Notes under the pieces: model-generated
Databases searched by the model: none
Seen by the model: the letters and a program-made list of their open reading frames with translations, nothing else
What the model was told of the DNA's origin: nothing
Translations under genes and position numbers: made by a program
Part shown: piece after piece, positions 17,908 to 26,672 of the stretch
How the letters are laid out: each line of letters opens with the position of its first letter
Position numbering within the stretch: the stretch's first letter is position 1
DNA from: Candidatus Poribacteria bacterium
Lineage (GTDB): Bacteria; Poribacteria; WGA-4E; UBA9662
Direction of reading: 5' to 3'
Assembly (NCBI GenBank): GCA_030748495.1
Contig: JASMLX010000004.1
Coordinates: 1-64,000 of the forward strand
Length of the DNA stretch: 64,000 bases

Positions 17908-19098
17908 CTAGCTCGTTTTTCTGGTTGCCTCTTGATCTAGCTGTCGGGCGAAGTTTTTCCATAACGCCTGTGCCAATTCCGGGCCGGAGGTCCATCCATC
18001 TGCGATCAGGTCGCTTCCTGTCTTATTGGGTTTAATCTGTCTTAATCGTATCAAGTACTGCTCGATTTGTGGTTGCGGTAAATGAGAGACCAAAGCTTCT
18101 ATTGGATACGGTTTCAAAAACTGGTAGATCTGGCTCGGTCTCATCGCCGGTGTTAATGGTTCGTATAGCAATCTCTGGGCCAATTCTTCACGTACAGTCA
18201 ACTTTTTTCTCAGTCGACCAGATAGTAAGAGTCGCTCTTGGCTTGTTGACGGCAGATTTAATGCCATCCAGAGCAAGACTTCAGCATTGAGTACATCCTC
18301 ACCTAGATGATGCCCTGCCCACTCCAGATGAGACTGAAAATTATGCCAGATATTTTCAAAGTCGGATGGGAGTTGCCATTGGGGACAAATAGCTTGACAT
18401 ATTCCTAACATTGACAACCGCTGCATAATTTTCACCACACAGGCTTCCTGAAAGATGCGTTCAATTTCGTTTCTAATTCTGGTGCCGCTAAGGGGCCTTA
18501 TCCGGTCAATGGCGGATTGCATCAGTTTCTCAGTTTCCGTTTCAATCTGAAATTGGAAGCGCGTGGCATATCGAAGAGCGCGGAAAATACGGGTTGAGTC
18601 GTCGGTAAAACTTTCCGCATGAAGAACACGAATTCGCTTACCTGCTAAATCCGCAATTCCATTCGTCGGATCCAGGATCTGTCCAAACTGATCGGATGAA
18701 ATCGAGATAGCAATAGCATTGACCGAAAAATCTCGCCGCCACAGATCGTCGGTAATGTGGCTAAACTTTACTGTGGGTAAAACCCCAGCTTGGGTGTAGG
18801 TTTCGCAACGGGCGGTGACAAAGTCGATCTTCAAGCCCTCTGGATGGCTGACGGTAGCGGTTCCAAAGTCTTGGTGTGCCCTAACATCTACCTGCCATTT
18901 ATCGGCTAAACTTTGTGCCAACGTCATACCGTTGTGACTACCGGAGGATTCGACCACAACATCCAGATCCTGGCTTTCCTTGCCCATTAGGGTATCGCGA
19001 ACAAAGCCGCCGACTACATAGGGGCGCATTGAGCCTGTAACTAACCCAACTTCTTGCAAGATCCGGCGGATAAATGGGTTGGCGATTTCACATAACAT
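17908..19098 (-). CDS. CCA tRNA nucleotidyltransferase / poly(A) polymerase family
   Basis: A class II nucleotidyltransferase head is visible: YVVGGFVRDTLMG and QDLDVVVE (DxD metal site), then DFVTARCETY, WRRDFSVNAIAI and LDPTNGIADLAGKRIRVLH. The flexible RNA-binding motif is FRALRYATRF. The enzyme adds or repairs the 3' CCA of tRNAs, although some paralogues are A-adding or poly(A) polymerases; the sequence alone does not separate them. No HD domain is evident in the helical C-terminal half. Length (396 aa) is normal. It is the first gene of the minus-strand housekeeping run; its ATG at 19098 faces the ABC exporter promoter region. Confidence 0.92.
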   Translation of the reverse strand: MLCEIANPFIRRILQEVGLVTGSMRPYVVGGFVRDTLMGKESQDLDVVVESSGSHNGMTLAQSLADKWQVDVRAHQDFGTATVSHPEGLKIDFVTARCETYTQAGVLPTVKFSHITDDLWRRDFSVNAIAISISSDQFGQILDPTNGIADLAGKRIRVLHAESFTDDSTRIFRALRYATRFQFQIETETEKLMQSAIDRIRPLSGTRIRNEIERIFQEACVVKIMQRLSMLGICQAICPQWQLPSDFENIWHNFQSHLEWAGHHLGEDVLNAEVLLWMALNLPSTSQERLLLSGRLRKKLTVREELAQRLLYEPLTPAMRPSQIYQFLKPYPIEALVSHLPQPQIEQYLIRLRQIKPNKTGSDLIADGWTSGPELAQALWKNFARQLDQEATRKTS

Positions 19099-19396
19099 GG
19101 CATAAAATTATAACACGAGCCAGAAGAGCGGCTCAACGACAATCTGCCGTCGACGGCCTCGGTTCATTCGCATGGGCGGGAGGAACCGCGATCAACTCAG
19201 CCTTGACAGCGTCGATTAACTTTGGTATCCTGCACACAAAGTAGAGTAACGGTGCTAATCTGTAAATAGATACGCCAGACCGGATTAGACGCAACCGTTT
19301 TCACCTCAACTAGACGGACCTATCTGCCTTGCAAAGGCCCAATCCAACCTTCGTCAGTCCCTCAGCAATACCGTCCCTCCCGACCAGGAGCCTCAT
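19099..19396. other. Divergent intergenic region between the CCA enzyme and ABC exporter
   Basis: About 300 bases without a supported gene. It holds a strong sigma70-type promoter (listed separately) at 19203-19231 pointing right. From 19289 the exporter frame is open without a standard start codon. The promoter for the leftward gene was not identified. Confidence 0.6.
19203..19231 (+). promoter_or_regulatory. Sigma70-type promoter for the ABC exporter pair
   Basis: TTGACA (19203-19208), a 17-base spacer and TATCCT (19226-19231) match the housekeeping consensus closely. The expected start is near 19238, giving a leader of about 160-180 bases before the exporter gene. Confidence 0.75.
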
Positions 19397-19414
19397 ATCC
19401 GCAACCTAAAGCGA

Positions 19415-21157
19415 TTGGCTCACTACGCCGCACAACATAAATGGATGCTCTTCGTCTGTACGGTGATGGTCTTCCTGACCAATGTCGCAATTCTGGCCAG
19501 CCCCGAGCTCTTGAAATTGGTGATCAATAATCTGGAGCAAAACCTGGCTACCATAACCCGGCGTGAAATTACTTACTATGCGACCGGTCTGTTAGGATTA
19601 GCCTTAGTGGCCGGAGTTTTCCGCTTCGGCTATCGGCGCTTGATCGGTGGCTTGGCTGTTCGGATCGAGTACGACCTCAGAAACAATCTTTTTCAACATC
19701 TCCAAAAGATGTCCAAGTCCTATTTTGATGATGAGAGTACGGGCGATTTGATGTCGCGCGCGACCAACGACCTGGAGTCGGTTCGCCGCTTGATCGGATT
19801 CGCCATTGTTTTTATAGTGGATTCGACTGTCTTCTTTTTTATGGCCCTGGTGATTATGCTCCGGATTGATGTCAAGCTAACACTGCTGGCCCTTCTACCT
19901 TATCCCTTATTGGCAATTGTGGTGCAACAGATGACAGGTCGTCTGCACGATATGTACGAGGCAATCCAAGAGGGGTTTGCCGATATGAACACCAAAGTGC
20001 AAGAAAATCTGTTGGGCGCGAGAATTGTCAAAGCCTATAATCTAGAGCAACGAGAGCTTCAGGATTTTGACCAACGGAGTCAACACTTTGTCGATCTAAA
20101 TCGGGTTTTCTATCGGATTGAAGCGATCTTATTCCCCTTATTTCGCCTATTACCCGGTATTGGAACCATCATTTTGCTGTGGGTCGGTGGCATCCATGTG
20201 GTGGAGGCAAAAATCACTATTGGCGATTTTGTGGCTTTTACCGCTTACCTGGCCATGCTAACCCGGCCGATGATCATGTTGGGCTTTATCATCAACCGTT
20301 TCGCGCAGGGGTCGGCCTCAATGGATCGGATTTACGCTATCCTGGATACTCCGCCCCTGATTACGGATGGACCGAACGTTCGACACGATATCAGCCGAAT
20401 TAGAGGGGAAGTTGAATTTCGAAATTTGACCTTTTCTTATCCCAATCTACCGCCAATACTGAAGAACATTAACCTCAAGATTCCGGCCGGTTCAACGGTC
20501 GCCATTATCGGTAGTACCGGATCTGGGAAATCGACGTTGGCCAACCTGATTCCCCGTATCTTTAACGTGGAAGTTGGGTCTCTGTTCATCGACGGAATTG
20601 ACATCAGCCAACTTCCGCTAAAGATGTTGAGATCCCAGATCGGTGTGGTACAACAAGAAGCCTTCTTATTTTCCGATTTACTGAAAAACAATATTGCGTT
20701 CGGTGTAGATGTCGCCTCAGAAACCGAGATTAAAACCTCGGCATACAGCGTAGATCTGCTGGCACAAATTGATGAGTTTCCCGACCAACTGGAAACTTTT
20801 GTCGGTGAGAAAGGCAAAACTCTTTCGGGGGGGCAGAGACAGCGAACCGCCATTGCCCGGGCTATTCTAACGCAACCAAAGATTCTGATTTTAGACGATG
20901 CCTTTGCCAGTGTTGATACCCATACCGAAGATACGATTTTGCAACGTTTGGCTCAGGTGGTGTCCAATAGCACAACGATTATCATTTCCCATCGCGTTTC
21001 AACAGTCAAGTCAGCAGATCTAATTGTTATCCTGGAGGATGGAGAAATTGTCGAAAGGGGAACGCACCTCGAACTACTAGCACAGGACAGTCACTACGCC
21101 AAGATCCATCAACGTCAGTTGCTGGTCGAAGAGATAGAAACAATGGAGACCATCTAA
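19415..21157 (+). CDS. ABC exporter half-transporter 1 (fused TM and ATPase)
   Basis: Six transmembrane segments (about residues 10-295) are followed by a nucleotide-binding domain. The Walker A motif is GSTGSGKST (366-374), the signature LSGGQRQR (470-477) and the D-loop region LDDAFASVDT, where the residue after the Walker B Asp is Asp rather than the catalytic Glu. The H-loop is ISHRV. Such a degenerate site is typical of one half of a heterodimeric exporter; the partner starts 3 bases downstream. Coding similarity extends upstream of TTG 19415 (RNLKRLAHYAAQHKW), and AGGAG at 19386-19390 precedes ATC 19397, so the true start may be earlier. The substrate is unknown. Confidence 0.92.
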   Translation: MAHYAAQHKWMLFVCTVMVFLTNVAILASPELLKLVINNLEQNLATITRREITYYATGLLGLALVAGVFRFGYRRLIGGLAVRIEYDLRNNLFQHLQKMSKSYFDDESTGDLMSRATNDLESVRRLIGFAIVFIVDSTVFFFMALVIMLRIDVKLTLLALLPYPLLAIVVQQMTGRLHDMYEAIQEGFADMNTKVQENLLGARIVKAYNLEQRELQDFDQRSQHFVDLNRVFYRIEAILFPLFRLLPGIGTIILLWVGGIHVVEAKITIGDFVAFTAYLAMLTRPMIMLGFIINRFAQGSASMDRIYAILDTPPLITDGPNVRHDISRIRGEVEFRNLTFSYPNLPPILKNINLKIPAGSTVAIIGSTGSGKSTLANLIPRIFNVEVGSLFIDGIDISQLPLKMLRSQIGVVQQEAFLFSDLLKNNIAFGVDVASETEIKTSAYSVDLLAQIDEFPDQLETFVGEKGKTLSGGQRQRTAIARAILTQPKILILDDAFASVDTHTEDTILQRLAQVVSNSTTIIISHRVSTVKSADLIVILEDGEIVERGTHLELLAQDSHYAKIHQRQLLVEEIETMETI

Positions 21158-21160
21158 TTA

Positions 21161-22996
21161 ATGCACGGTACTTTACACGAATACAGTGAAGAAGAAGACG
21201 AACTTAGTAAGGTTTACGACCATGTCTTGATGCAACGATTGATCAGATATCTGAAGCCGTATCGGCTAGAGGTAATCATGATTATGTTGGTGACCGTTTT
21301 GGCGACCGCTACTCGCCTAGCAGCCCCTTATCTGATCAAAATCGCTATCGACAACCATATTCGGCCCCGCCAACTTGATGGTCTGAAAAACATCATCGGA
21401 ATTCTGGTCGGACTGATCGTACTGGAGTTTTTTTTCGCCTATATTGAAACCTTCCGTCTGGAGATGTTAGGTAAGAAGATCACCTACGACCTCCGCAATC
21501 AGGTGTTTTCTCATTTGCAGAAACTGGAGGTCGGTTTCTTTGACCGCACACCGGTAGGGCGGCTAATGACGCGTGTTATGGGCGATATCACCCGTCTGAA
21601 CGAATTGTATGCTTATGGGATTATTACCGTTTTCGCTAACCTTCTGACAGTTTTTGGCATTATTGGTGTCATGCTCCAGATTAATTGGCAGTTGGCTCTG
21701 GCTACTTTTGTGGTATTTCCGATTATCTTTGGTATAACCATTGTTTACCAGATCTACTCTCGCCGCGCTTTCCGAGATCAACGAAAGTTTCTGGCACAGA
21801 TCAACTCCTTTTTGCAGGAAAGCATCAGTGGCATGACGACCATCCAACTCTTTACGCGTGAACAGCGTAATTTCAAACAGTTTGACCAGCGAAACCAAGA
21901 GTACTTTGGAGCCAGTATCCGGGCAATTTTTTACTTTTCGGTTTTCTTCCCTATGATCGAGGTGACGGCCGCCTTGGCTACCTCGGTGGTCATCTGGTAT
22001 GGTTGCGGCCAAATCATTCAAAACACGCTAACCTTCGGTACACTGATCGCCTTTCTCCAGTATGCCCAGCGCCTATTTTGGCCGATCCGGGAACTGAGCG
22101 AGAAATATACCATCTTCCAAAATGCAATGGCCTCCTCTGAACGGGTGTTCGATTTGCTGGACAGCCAACCTAAAATCGTAGATCCCGCTAAATTAGGAGC
22201 AAGGGCAAAAGTTCAGAATAAGATTGCGCAGCCTGAATCGGTCGATCCAACAACACCAGGTGCTATCGAGTTTCGTCATGTCTGGTTTACCTACAACCCG
22301 GACGACTATGTGCTTCGTGACATCTCTTTTGAAATCAAGGCAGGAGAGAAGGTCGCAATTGTCGGAGCAACTGGAGCCGGAAAAACTTCGATCATCAATC
22401 TATTGTGTCGTTTTTATGAAGTTAATCGGGGGGAAATCCTAATTGATGGACAGGATATCCGAATGCTTCAAATGGGGGCTCTCCGTCGCCAAATAGGCCT
22501 AATCCAACAAGATATTTTTTTATTTAGTGGTAACATTGAGAACAATATCAGTTTGAAGAATCCACAAATTTCTGCCCAACAAGTTGCCTCTGTTGCCAAA
22601 GAGGTTCATTTAGATCACTTTGTCTCTCAGATGCCTGACCGATATCAGACGGAGGTGAAAGAGGGAGGAAGTGGGTTATCAGTAGGACAAAAACAGTTGG
22701 TCGCCTTTGCCCGTGCTCTGGCCCACGATCCAGCCATCTTGATTCTGGATGAAGCCACCTCGAGTGTGGACACCGAAACCGAACAACTGATTCAGGATGC
22801 TTTAGCACGGTTGATGAAAGACCGAACCACCATCGCTATTGCCCATCGTCTATCAACTATCCAAAACGCGGATAAGATCCTGGTTATGCACCGGGGACAG
22901 TTGCAAGAAACCGGTACGCACAACGAACTCCTCCATCAACGGGGATTGTACTACCGGCTCTACCAACTTCAATACAAAGACCAAGACGTGACCTGA
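21161..22996 (+). CDS. ABC exporter half-transporter 2 (fused TM and ATPase)
   Basis: This has the same architecture: six TM segments in the first 330 residues, then an ATPase with Walker A GATGAGKTS (from residue 402). The signature LSVGQ (from 506) departs from LSGGQ, while Walker B ILDEATSSVDTETE has an intact catalytic Glu and the H-loop is IAHRLS. Paired with the upstream half, it provides the canonical ATP site (heterodimer like TM287/288 or LmrCD). About 30 residues of linker between TM and ATPase domains are rich in Ala and Lys. It follows its partner by 3 bases, so the two are co-translated. It probably exports lipids, drugs or a peptide. Confidence 0.93.
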   Translation: MHGTLHEYSEEEDELSKVYDHVLMQRLIRYLKPYRLEVIMIMLVTVLATATRLAAPYLIKIAIDNHIRPRQLDGLKNIIGILVGLIVLEFFFAYIETFRLEMLGKKITYDLRNQVFSHLQKLEVGFFDRTPVGRLMTRVMGDITRLNELYAYGIITVFANLLTVFGIIGVMLQINWQLALATFVVFPIIFGITIVYQIYSRRAFRDQRKFLAQINSFLQESISGMTTIQLFTREQRNFKQFDQRNQEYFGASIRAIFYFSVFFPMIEVTAALATSVVIWYGCGQIIQNTLTFGTLIAFLQYAQRLFWPIRELSEKYTIFQNAMASSERVFDLLDSQPKIVDPAKLGARAKVQNKIAQPESVDPTTPGAIEFRHVWFTYNPDDYVLRDISFEIKAGEKVAIVGATGAGKTSIINLLCRFYEVNRGEILIDGQDIRMLQMGALRRQIGLIQQDIFLFSGNIENNISLKNPQISAQQVASVAKEVHLDHFVSQMPDRYQTEVKEGGSGLSVGQKQLVAFARALAHDPAILILDEATSSVDTETEQLIQDALARLMKDRTTIAIAHRLSTIQNADKILVMHRGQLQETGTHNELLHQRGLYYRLYQLQYKDQDVT

Positions 22997-23739
22997 AATT
23001 CTCTCAGGCATCCAGTTCCGAACTTACTAATTCCCCCCGACCGCGACTGAAGGTAGAGTTGACACATGTGTCGCACTGCTACAAAAATACCGCAACAGCT
23101 ACTTCCAAGTTTGTCTTTTTCCGTTCGTCGCAGTTGTATAGACACTACCTTTGTTATGCAGCATTGCTGCATTAATCGCTAATCCACTCAAGCCTCTTGA
23201 TAAATGGCACATACCTTGCGTTAAATTTTCTACTACTGCTTCTACTGCAAATAAAAAAATTGGGAGAGGAACTGATGCGTAATCGACATCCTCTTTGGAT
23301 CCTGGTAGTCGTTTTATCGTTCCCTGTACTAAACATCGCCACTGCCACTACAACGGAGCAACGAACTATCTCCCTTTCGCTATACTATTCGAGAGGTGGA
23401 AATTGAATGGTATCCAGCAGATCTTTGCAATGGGCAAGAACACCTTCAGGGTCGTTACGATTTTTCACCGAGACTGTGGTAGTATCGATGCTTTTAGTAT
23501 CCCAAAAAACATGTTGTCCAACAGCTGATTTCCAGTCTATTTGGAACTTCGATCGGGTAATGGTAGACACGATTCTGGTCGTTGATTAAAGCCAAAGAAA
23601 ACCATCTGGTACTGATCAAGTATCTAAAAACCCTATAGGTTGGATAATCGGCAATGAATAGTGATCATTGGTCATTTAAATCCAAAAAAAATTGCCCGGC
23701 AAAAAACACGCCGAGTCAAACTGATGTGAGGTGAATCTT
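22997..23739. other. Sparse region with one tiny secreted-type ORF
   Basis: Apart from the ORF at 23275-23406, no frame on either strand shows recognisable protein similarity. Several overlapping 60-77 codon frames between 23295 and 23589 conflict with one another and look like chance or the remains of a decayed gene. Confidence 0.45.
23275..23406 (+). CDS. 43-residue ORF with signal-peptide-like start
   Basis: ATG 23275 is preceded by GGGAGAGGAACTG, a good ribosome site. The product begins MRNRHPLWILVVVLSFPVLNIATA, a textbook signal peptide, followed by only about 19 residues before TGA 23404-23406. Further protein-like sequence in a shifted frame (REVEIEWYPADLCNG) directly after position 23390 suggests the gene was longer and is frameshifted. 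It could be a small secreted peptide or a truncated secreted protein. Confidence 0.4.
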   Translation: MRNRHPLWILVVVLSFPVLNIATATTTEQRTISLSLYYSRGGN

Positions 23740-24043
23740 ATGAATACAAAATCCGCAAGATGGATCGTTAACAAATAGTTCAGGTGGTTGGAAATTTCAG
23801 GTGATTTCTGCATTCATTATCTCTCTAGGAGCGATGGTTATTGGTATAACTTATTTGCCAGTTGCAGAGAATGCATTATGGGTCAAAGGATTTTTGGCAT
23901 TGGGTACTTTCTTTTTGACTACTTCCTGTTTTAGCTTGGCCAAAACGTTGAGAGATGAACACGAGGAAAAGCGGTTAATCAACCGCCTGTCAGATGCTAA
24001 GATTGAAGCGATGCTACAAGACTACGAAATGCGAATGAAGTAA
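23740..24043 (+). pseudogene. YiaAB-type two-helix membrane protein, frameshifted at residue 4
   Basis: From GTG 23801 the frame encodes an intact two-helix YiaA/YiaB-like domain (IISLGAMVIGITYLP ... GTFFLTTSCFSLAKTLRDEHE). A good ribosome site (GAGGTGA) stands before ATG 23740. From that ATG the frame hits TAG after 12 codons, but removing one A from the AAAA run at 23748-23751 joins it to the domain, giving MNTNPQDGSLTNSSGGWKFQ. The gene is therefore either a one-base frameshift mutant, a sequencing error, or translated from the internal GTG. The family has no well-defined function; these are small inner-membrane proteins. Confidence 0.72.
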
Positions 24044-24071
24044 GGCTATAATGGGCTGATCTCTCATACGG

Positions 24072-24833
24072 TTAATGGCCCCTAATCTGGGCCCAACAGA
24101 TGGTCAACTTATCTCGAATACCAACGACTTGAGGCGTGTCCATTACTTTCTGGACATCGGTGGCAGACAGAGTTTTATCGTAGATTCGAACCTCGTCAAT
24201 AATGCCGGGGAAAAAGTCGGTGGGGCGGCCAAAATCGTCACCTCCAATCCACAGTTCCAGATCGGAAGGCGCAATTGGCACACTATTTTTGGCTTCGCCG
24301 TCCAACTTTCCATTAATATAGACTTTCATTGTATTGCCGTCGAAAGTACCAGCGAAGTGGTACCATTGGCCAACTTTCCAGTCGGTGGTGTTCGATTCGG
24401 CAAAAGTATTGTCGGGTTTGACCAGCAACTCAATCCCATCACCGCCAAAATCAAAAATAACGAAGATTGAGTTATTCTTGACCATCATCCGCCGTTTGGT
24501 TAAGACCGCACTCGGGTTGAACCAGGCCATAAAGGTCAGCTTTTTGGTGAAATCGAGTTTGTCGTTATCAGCCACCACAACGTGTTCAGTTTTACCATCG
24601 AATTCGAGGGCTTTACCAAATTTTCCGTCAACCCATTTGGGATTGCCAGCAAGCTTACCGTCCAGTTTATTACCCGATACATCGGTTGCAACTTTTCCTT
24701 TGCCTTCGTCGAACGGCCAGTAGCCAACCAATCCGTCGGTAGCGGGATTGGCCTGGCTGATAGTTGTCACCAGAAAGCCCGTCAGCACTAGTCCAACGAC
24801 GACCAAATTTTTTTTTATTCGCTGTATGTGCAT
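24072..24833 (-). CDS. Secreted LamG / concanavalin A-like lectin domain protein
   Basis: A signal peptide (IKKNLVVVGLVLTGFLVTTISQA) is followed by one LamG jelly-roll domain. It runs from DGLVGYWPFDEGKGKVATD through FGKALEFDGKTEHVVVAD, LTFMAWFNPS, WKVGQWYHFAGTFDGNTMKVYING and FFPGIIDEVRIYDKTLSATDV. Such domains bind carbohydrate or protein ligands outside the cell. The first ATG is at 24851, but MHIQRIKKN from 24833 gives a cleaner leader. It ends in a short tail, KLTICWAQIRGH, resembling that of the 44211 protein. It lies 40 bases downstream of an ABC exporter gene on the same strand and may be its cotranscribed partner. Confidence 0.85.
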   Translation of the reverse strand: MHIQRIKKNLVVVGLVLTGFLVTTISQANPATDGLVGYWPFDEGKGKVATDVSGNKLDGKLAGNPKWVDGKFGKALEFDGKTEHVVVADNDKLDFTKKLTFMAWFNPSAVLTKRRMMVKNNSIFVIFDFGGDGIELLVKPDNTFAESNTTDWKVGQWYHFAGTFDGNTMKVYINGKLDGEAKNSVPIAPSDLELWIGGDDFGRPTDFFPGIIDEVRIYDKTLSATDVQKVMDTPQVVGIRDKLTICWAQIRGH

Positions 24834-24872
24834 TGTATTCCTATCCTCCATTTTTTAGCAATACGCCCACGT

Positions 24873-26672
24873 TCAGGTATTTCTACCTTGATTAGAACTC
24901 AAATCTCCTGCCCAGAGGCTTTGCATTTCAGGGCTAGTCTGCAAAAGGTCATCTAATTTCCCTACTGCTTCGACGACTCCGTCCTTCAAAACGATAATCT
25001 GGTCGGCCCTTTGCAACGCGGGTCTTCGGTGTGAAACCACCAGACAGGTGGTCCGACGGCCAGAGGCCGCTGTTTCAGCCGTAGCAAAAACGCGTTGCCA
25101 TAGTTTCTGCTCCGTTTCTACGTCCAGTGCTGACGATAGATCGTCGAAGATGTAGAGTTCAGTCTGACGGATAAACATGCGTGCGGCAGCGGCACGTTGC
25201 ATCTGTCCACCAGACAATATGACCCCCCTTGGACCAACGACGGTTTCCAAACCTTTATCTAAAGTGGGGAGATCATCCTCCATCACCCCTAACCGAATCG
25301 CCTGATCAATGGCTTGGGCATCATCCGGCCGCCCCATCAAAATGTTATCTTTCAGCGATTCGCTGAATAAACGAGGCACTTGCGGAGTATAAGCACATCG
25401 GGGTGGGATAAAAAGGGTCTTGGAATCGGTAACTAACTGCCCATTCCAATAGATTTCCCCCGACTGCGTCGGTAACACTCCGAGCAGCGTTTTTAACAAC
25501 GTCGTCTTGCCAGATCCGATCTGACCCGTAACCACGGTGAAGGTACCCGCAGGCAAATCCAGGTTAATGTTACGAATACCTTTTAGTGAGTCGGGGAACA
25601 GGTAAGTCAAACCCCGAACAGTCAGATTATCCAAACGGTCTGAAGGTTGCTTGTCAGACACCAAAGCCGGTGGTAGATCTCCGCTCAGGTAGACGGGGCC
25701 ATGTGCCACCAAGTCTTCGGACGTCATCTCCTTGACGGTGCCCGTCATGCGTTCAAAAGAAACTTCGGCCCGTTTGTGTTGGGCCATAAGCGAACCGATC
25801 AGCGAACCACTTCGGGAAACCGAGCCAACATAAGAGACGAAAAGGTAAAAATCCCCCACCGAGAAGGTCGATGCACGCATCTTCTCAACTACCATTACCA
25901 GGATCACACCCGTAGCAATCTGACCAACGTTAAAATTGATCGATCTGATTAAATAGTCGAACATATTATCGATGATAGTCGATTTTCGACGAAGATCGTT
26001 CAAATGGCGGTAGTGGTCGACCACGTCCTTCTCAGCGTTATTGACCTTGATAGCTAAAATCGACTGAAACATCTCGTTGATGAAATTGGTTGACTGTTCA
26101 GTGGCTATCCGTTGGGCACGGCGATACTTGCCGATAAATCGGCGAGCAACATTGACAATGGTGATGATGATGACGCCGGGTACAACAGTGACCAGCATTA
26201 TCCCCAGGTCAATCTTTGCCATCCAGTAAACGGCCAAACCGACGAAGATCATATTACCCCATAGGTGGATGTATTGCTCCAAATAAGAGATAATGGCTCG
26301 TACATCGTCTCGAATCCGATTGGTGACCTCGCCGGAGGTGCTAGCGATTTGTTGGGGATTAGGCACGTCCAGAACCGCTTCGATCAGATTTTTTCTCAGC
26401 AGTGTGTAGACTGAGAATCGCCATCGTGTCCAGAAGAACACAGAGGTGATTAACACTCCACGGTCTCCCAGATCAATCGCCACGTATAAAGCCACAATGG
26501 TCCAGACATTCAACCCCGTTATCCCACTACCGGAGAGTGTATCAAAAAAATGTTTCATTAACAGTCCGGTGAAGAATGGCACCAAATCATCGATGCCTCT
26601 GAACAGGATAGTAACTAAGAATAGTCCAGGGCGATATAGAAATAACTGCCAGGTAGACTGTCCGGTGGTCAT
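24873..26672 (-). CDS. ABC exporter half-transporter, second pair
   Basis: Six TM segments (first about 310 residues) are followed by an ATPase with Walker A GQIGSGKTT (from residue 383) and signature LSGGQMQR (from 486). Walker B YIFDDLSSALDVETE has Asp where the catalytic Glu is usual, and the H-loop is VSHRR. The degenerate site again points to a heterodimer; the partner gene overlaps by 4 bases (start ATG at 26672, partner stop at 26669-26671). It opens MTTGQSTWQLFLYRPG, matching the elbow helix pattern WRLFRYRPGLF of this exporter subgroup. Substrate unknown; see the linked dioxygenase. Confidence 0.92.
   Translation of the reverse strand: MTTGQSTWQLFLYRPGLFLVTILFRGIDDLVPFFTGLLMKHFFDTLSGSGITGLNVWTIVALYVAIDLGDRGVLITSVFFWTRWRFSVYTLLRKNLIEAVLDVPNPQQIASTSGEVTNRIRDDVRAIISYLEQYIHLWGNMIFVGLAVYWMAKIDLGIMLVTVVPGVIIITIVNVARRFIGKYRRAQRIATEQSTNFINEMFQSILAIKVNNAEKDVVDHYRHLNDLRRKSTIIDNMFDYLIRSINFNVGQIATGVILVMVVEKMRASTFSVGDFYLFVSYVGSVSRSGSLIGSLMAQHKRAEVSFERMTGTVKEMTSEDLVAHGPVYLSGDLPPALVSDKQPSDRLDNLTVRGLTYLFPDSLKGIRNINLDLPAGTFTVVTGQIGSGKTTLLKTLLGVLPTQSGEIYWNGQLVTDSKTLFIPPRCAYTPQVPRLFSESLKDNILMGRPDDAQAIDQAIRLGVMEDDLPTLDKGLETVVGPRGVILSGGQMQRAAAARMFIRQTELYIFDDLSSALDVETEQKLWQRVFATAETAASGRRTTCLVVSHRRPALQRADQIIVLKDGVVEAVGKLDDLLQTSPEMQSLWAGDLSSNQGRNT

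Noticed and set aside
23295-23589. Three overlapping frames of 60-77 codons
   Set aside because: They conflict with one another and none shows a conserved domain; only the leader-like ORF at 23275 is retained.
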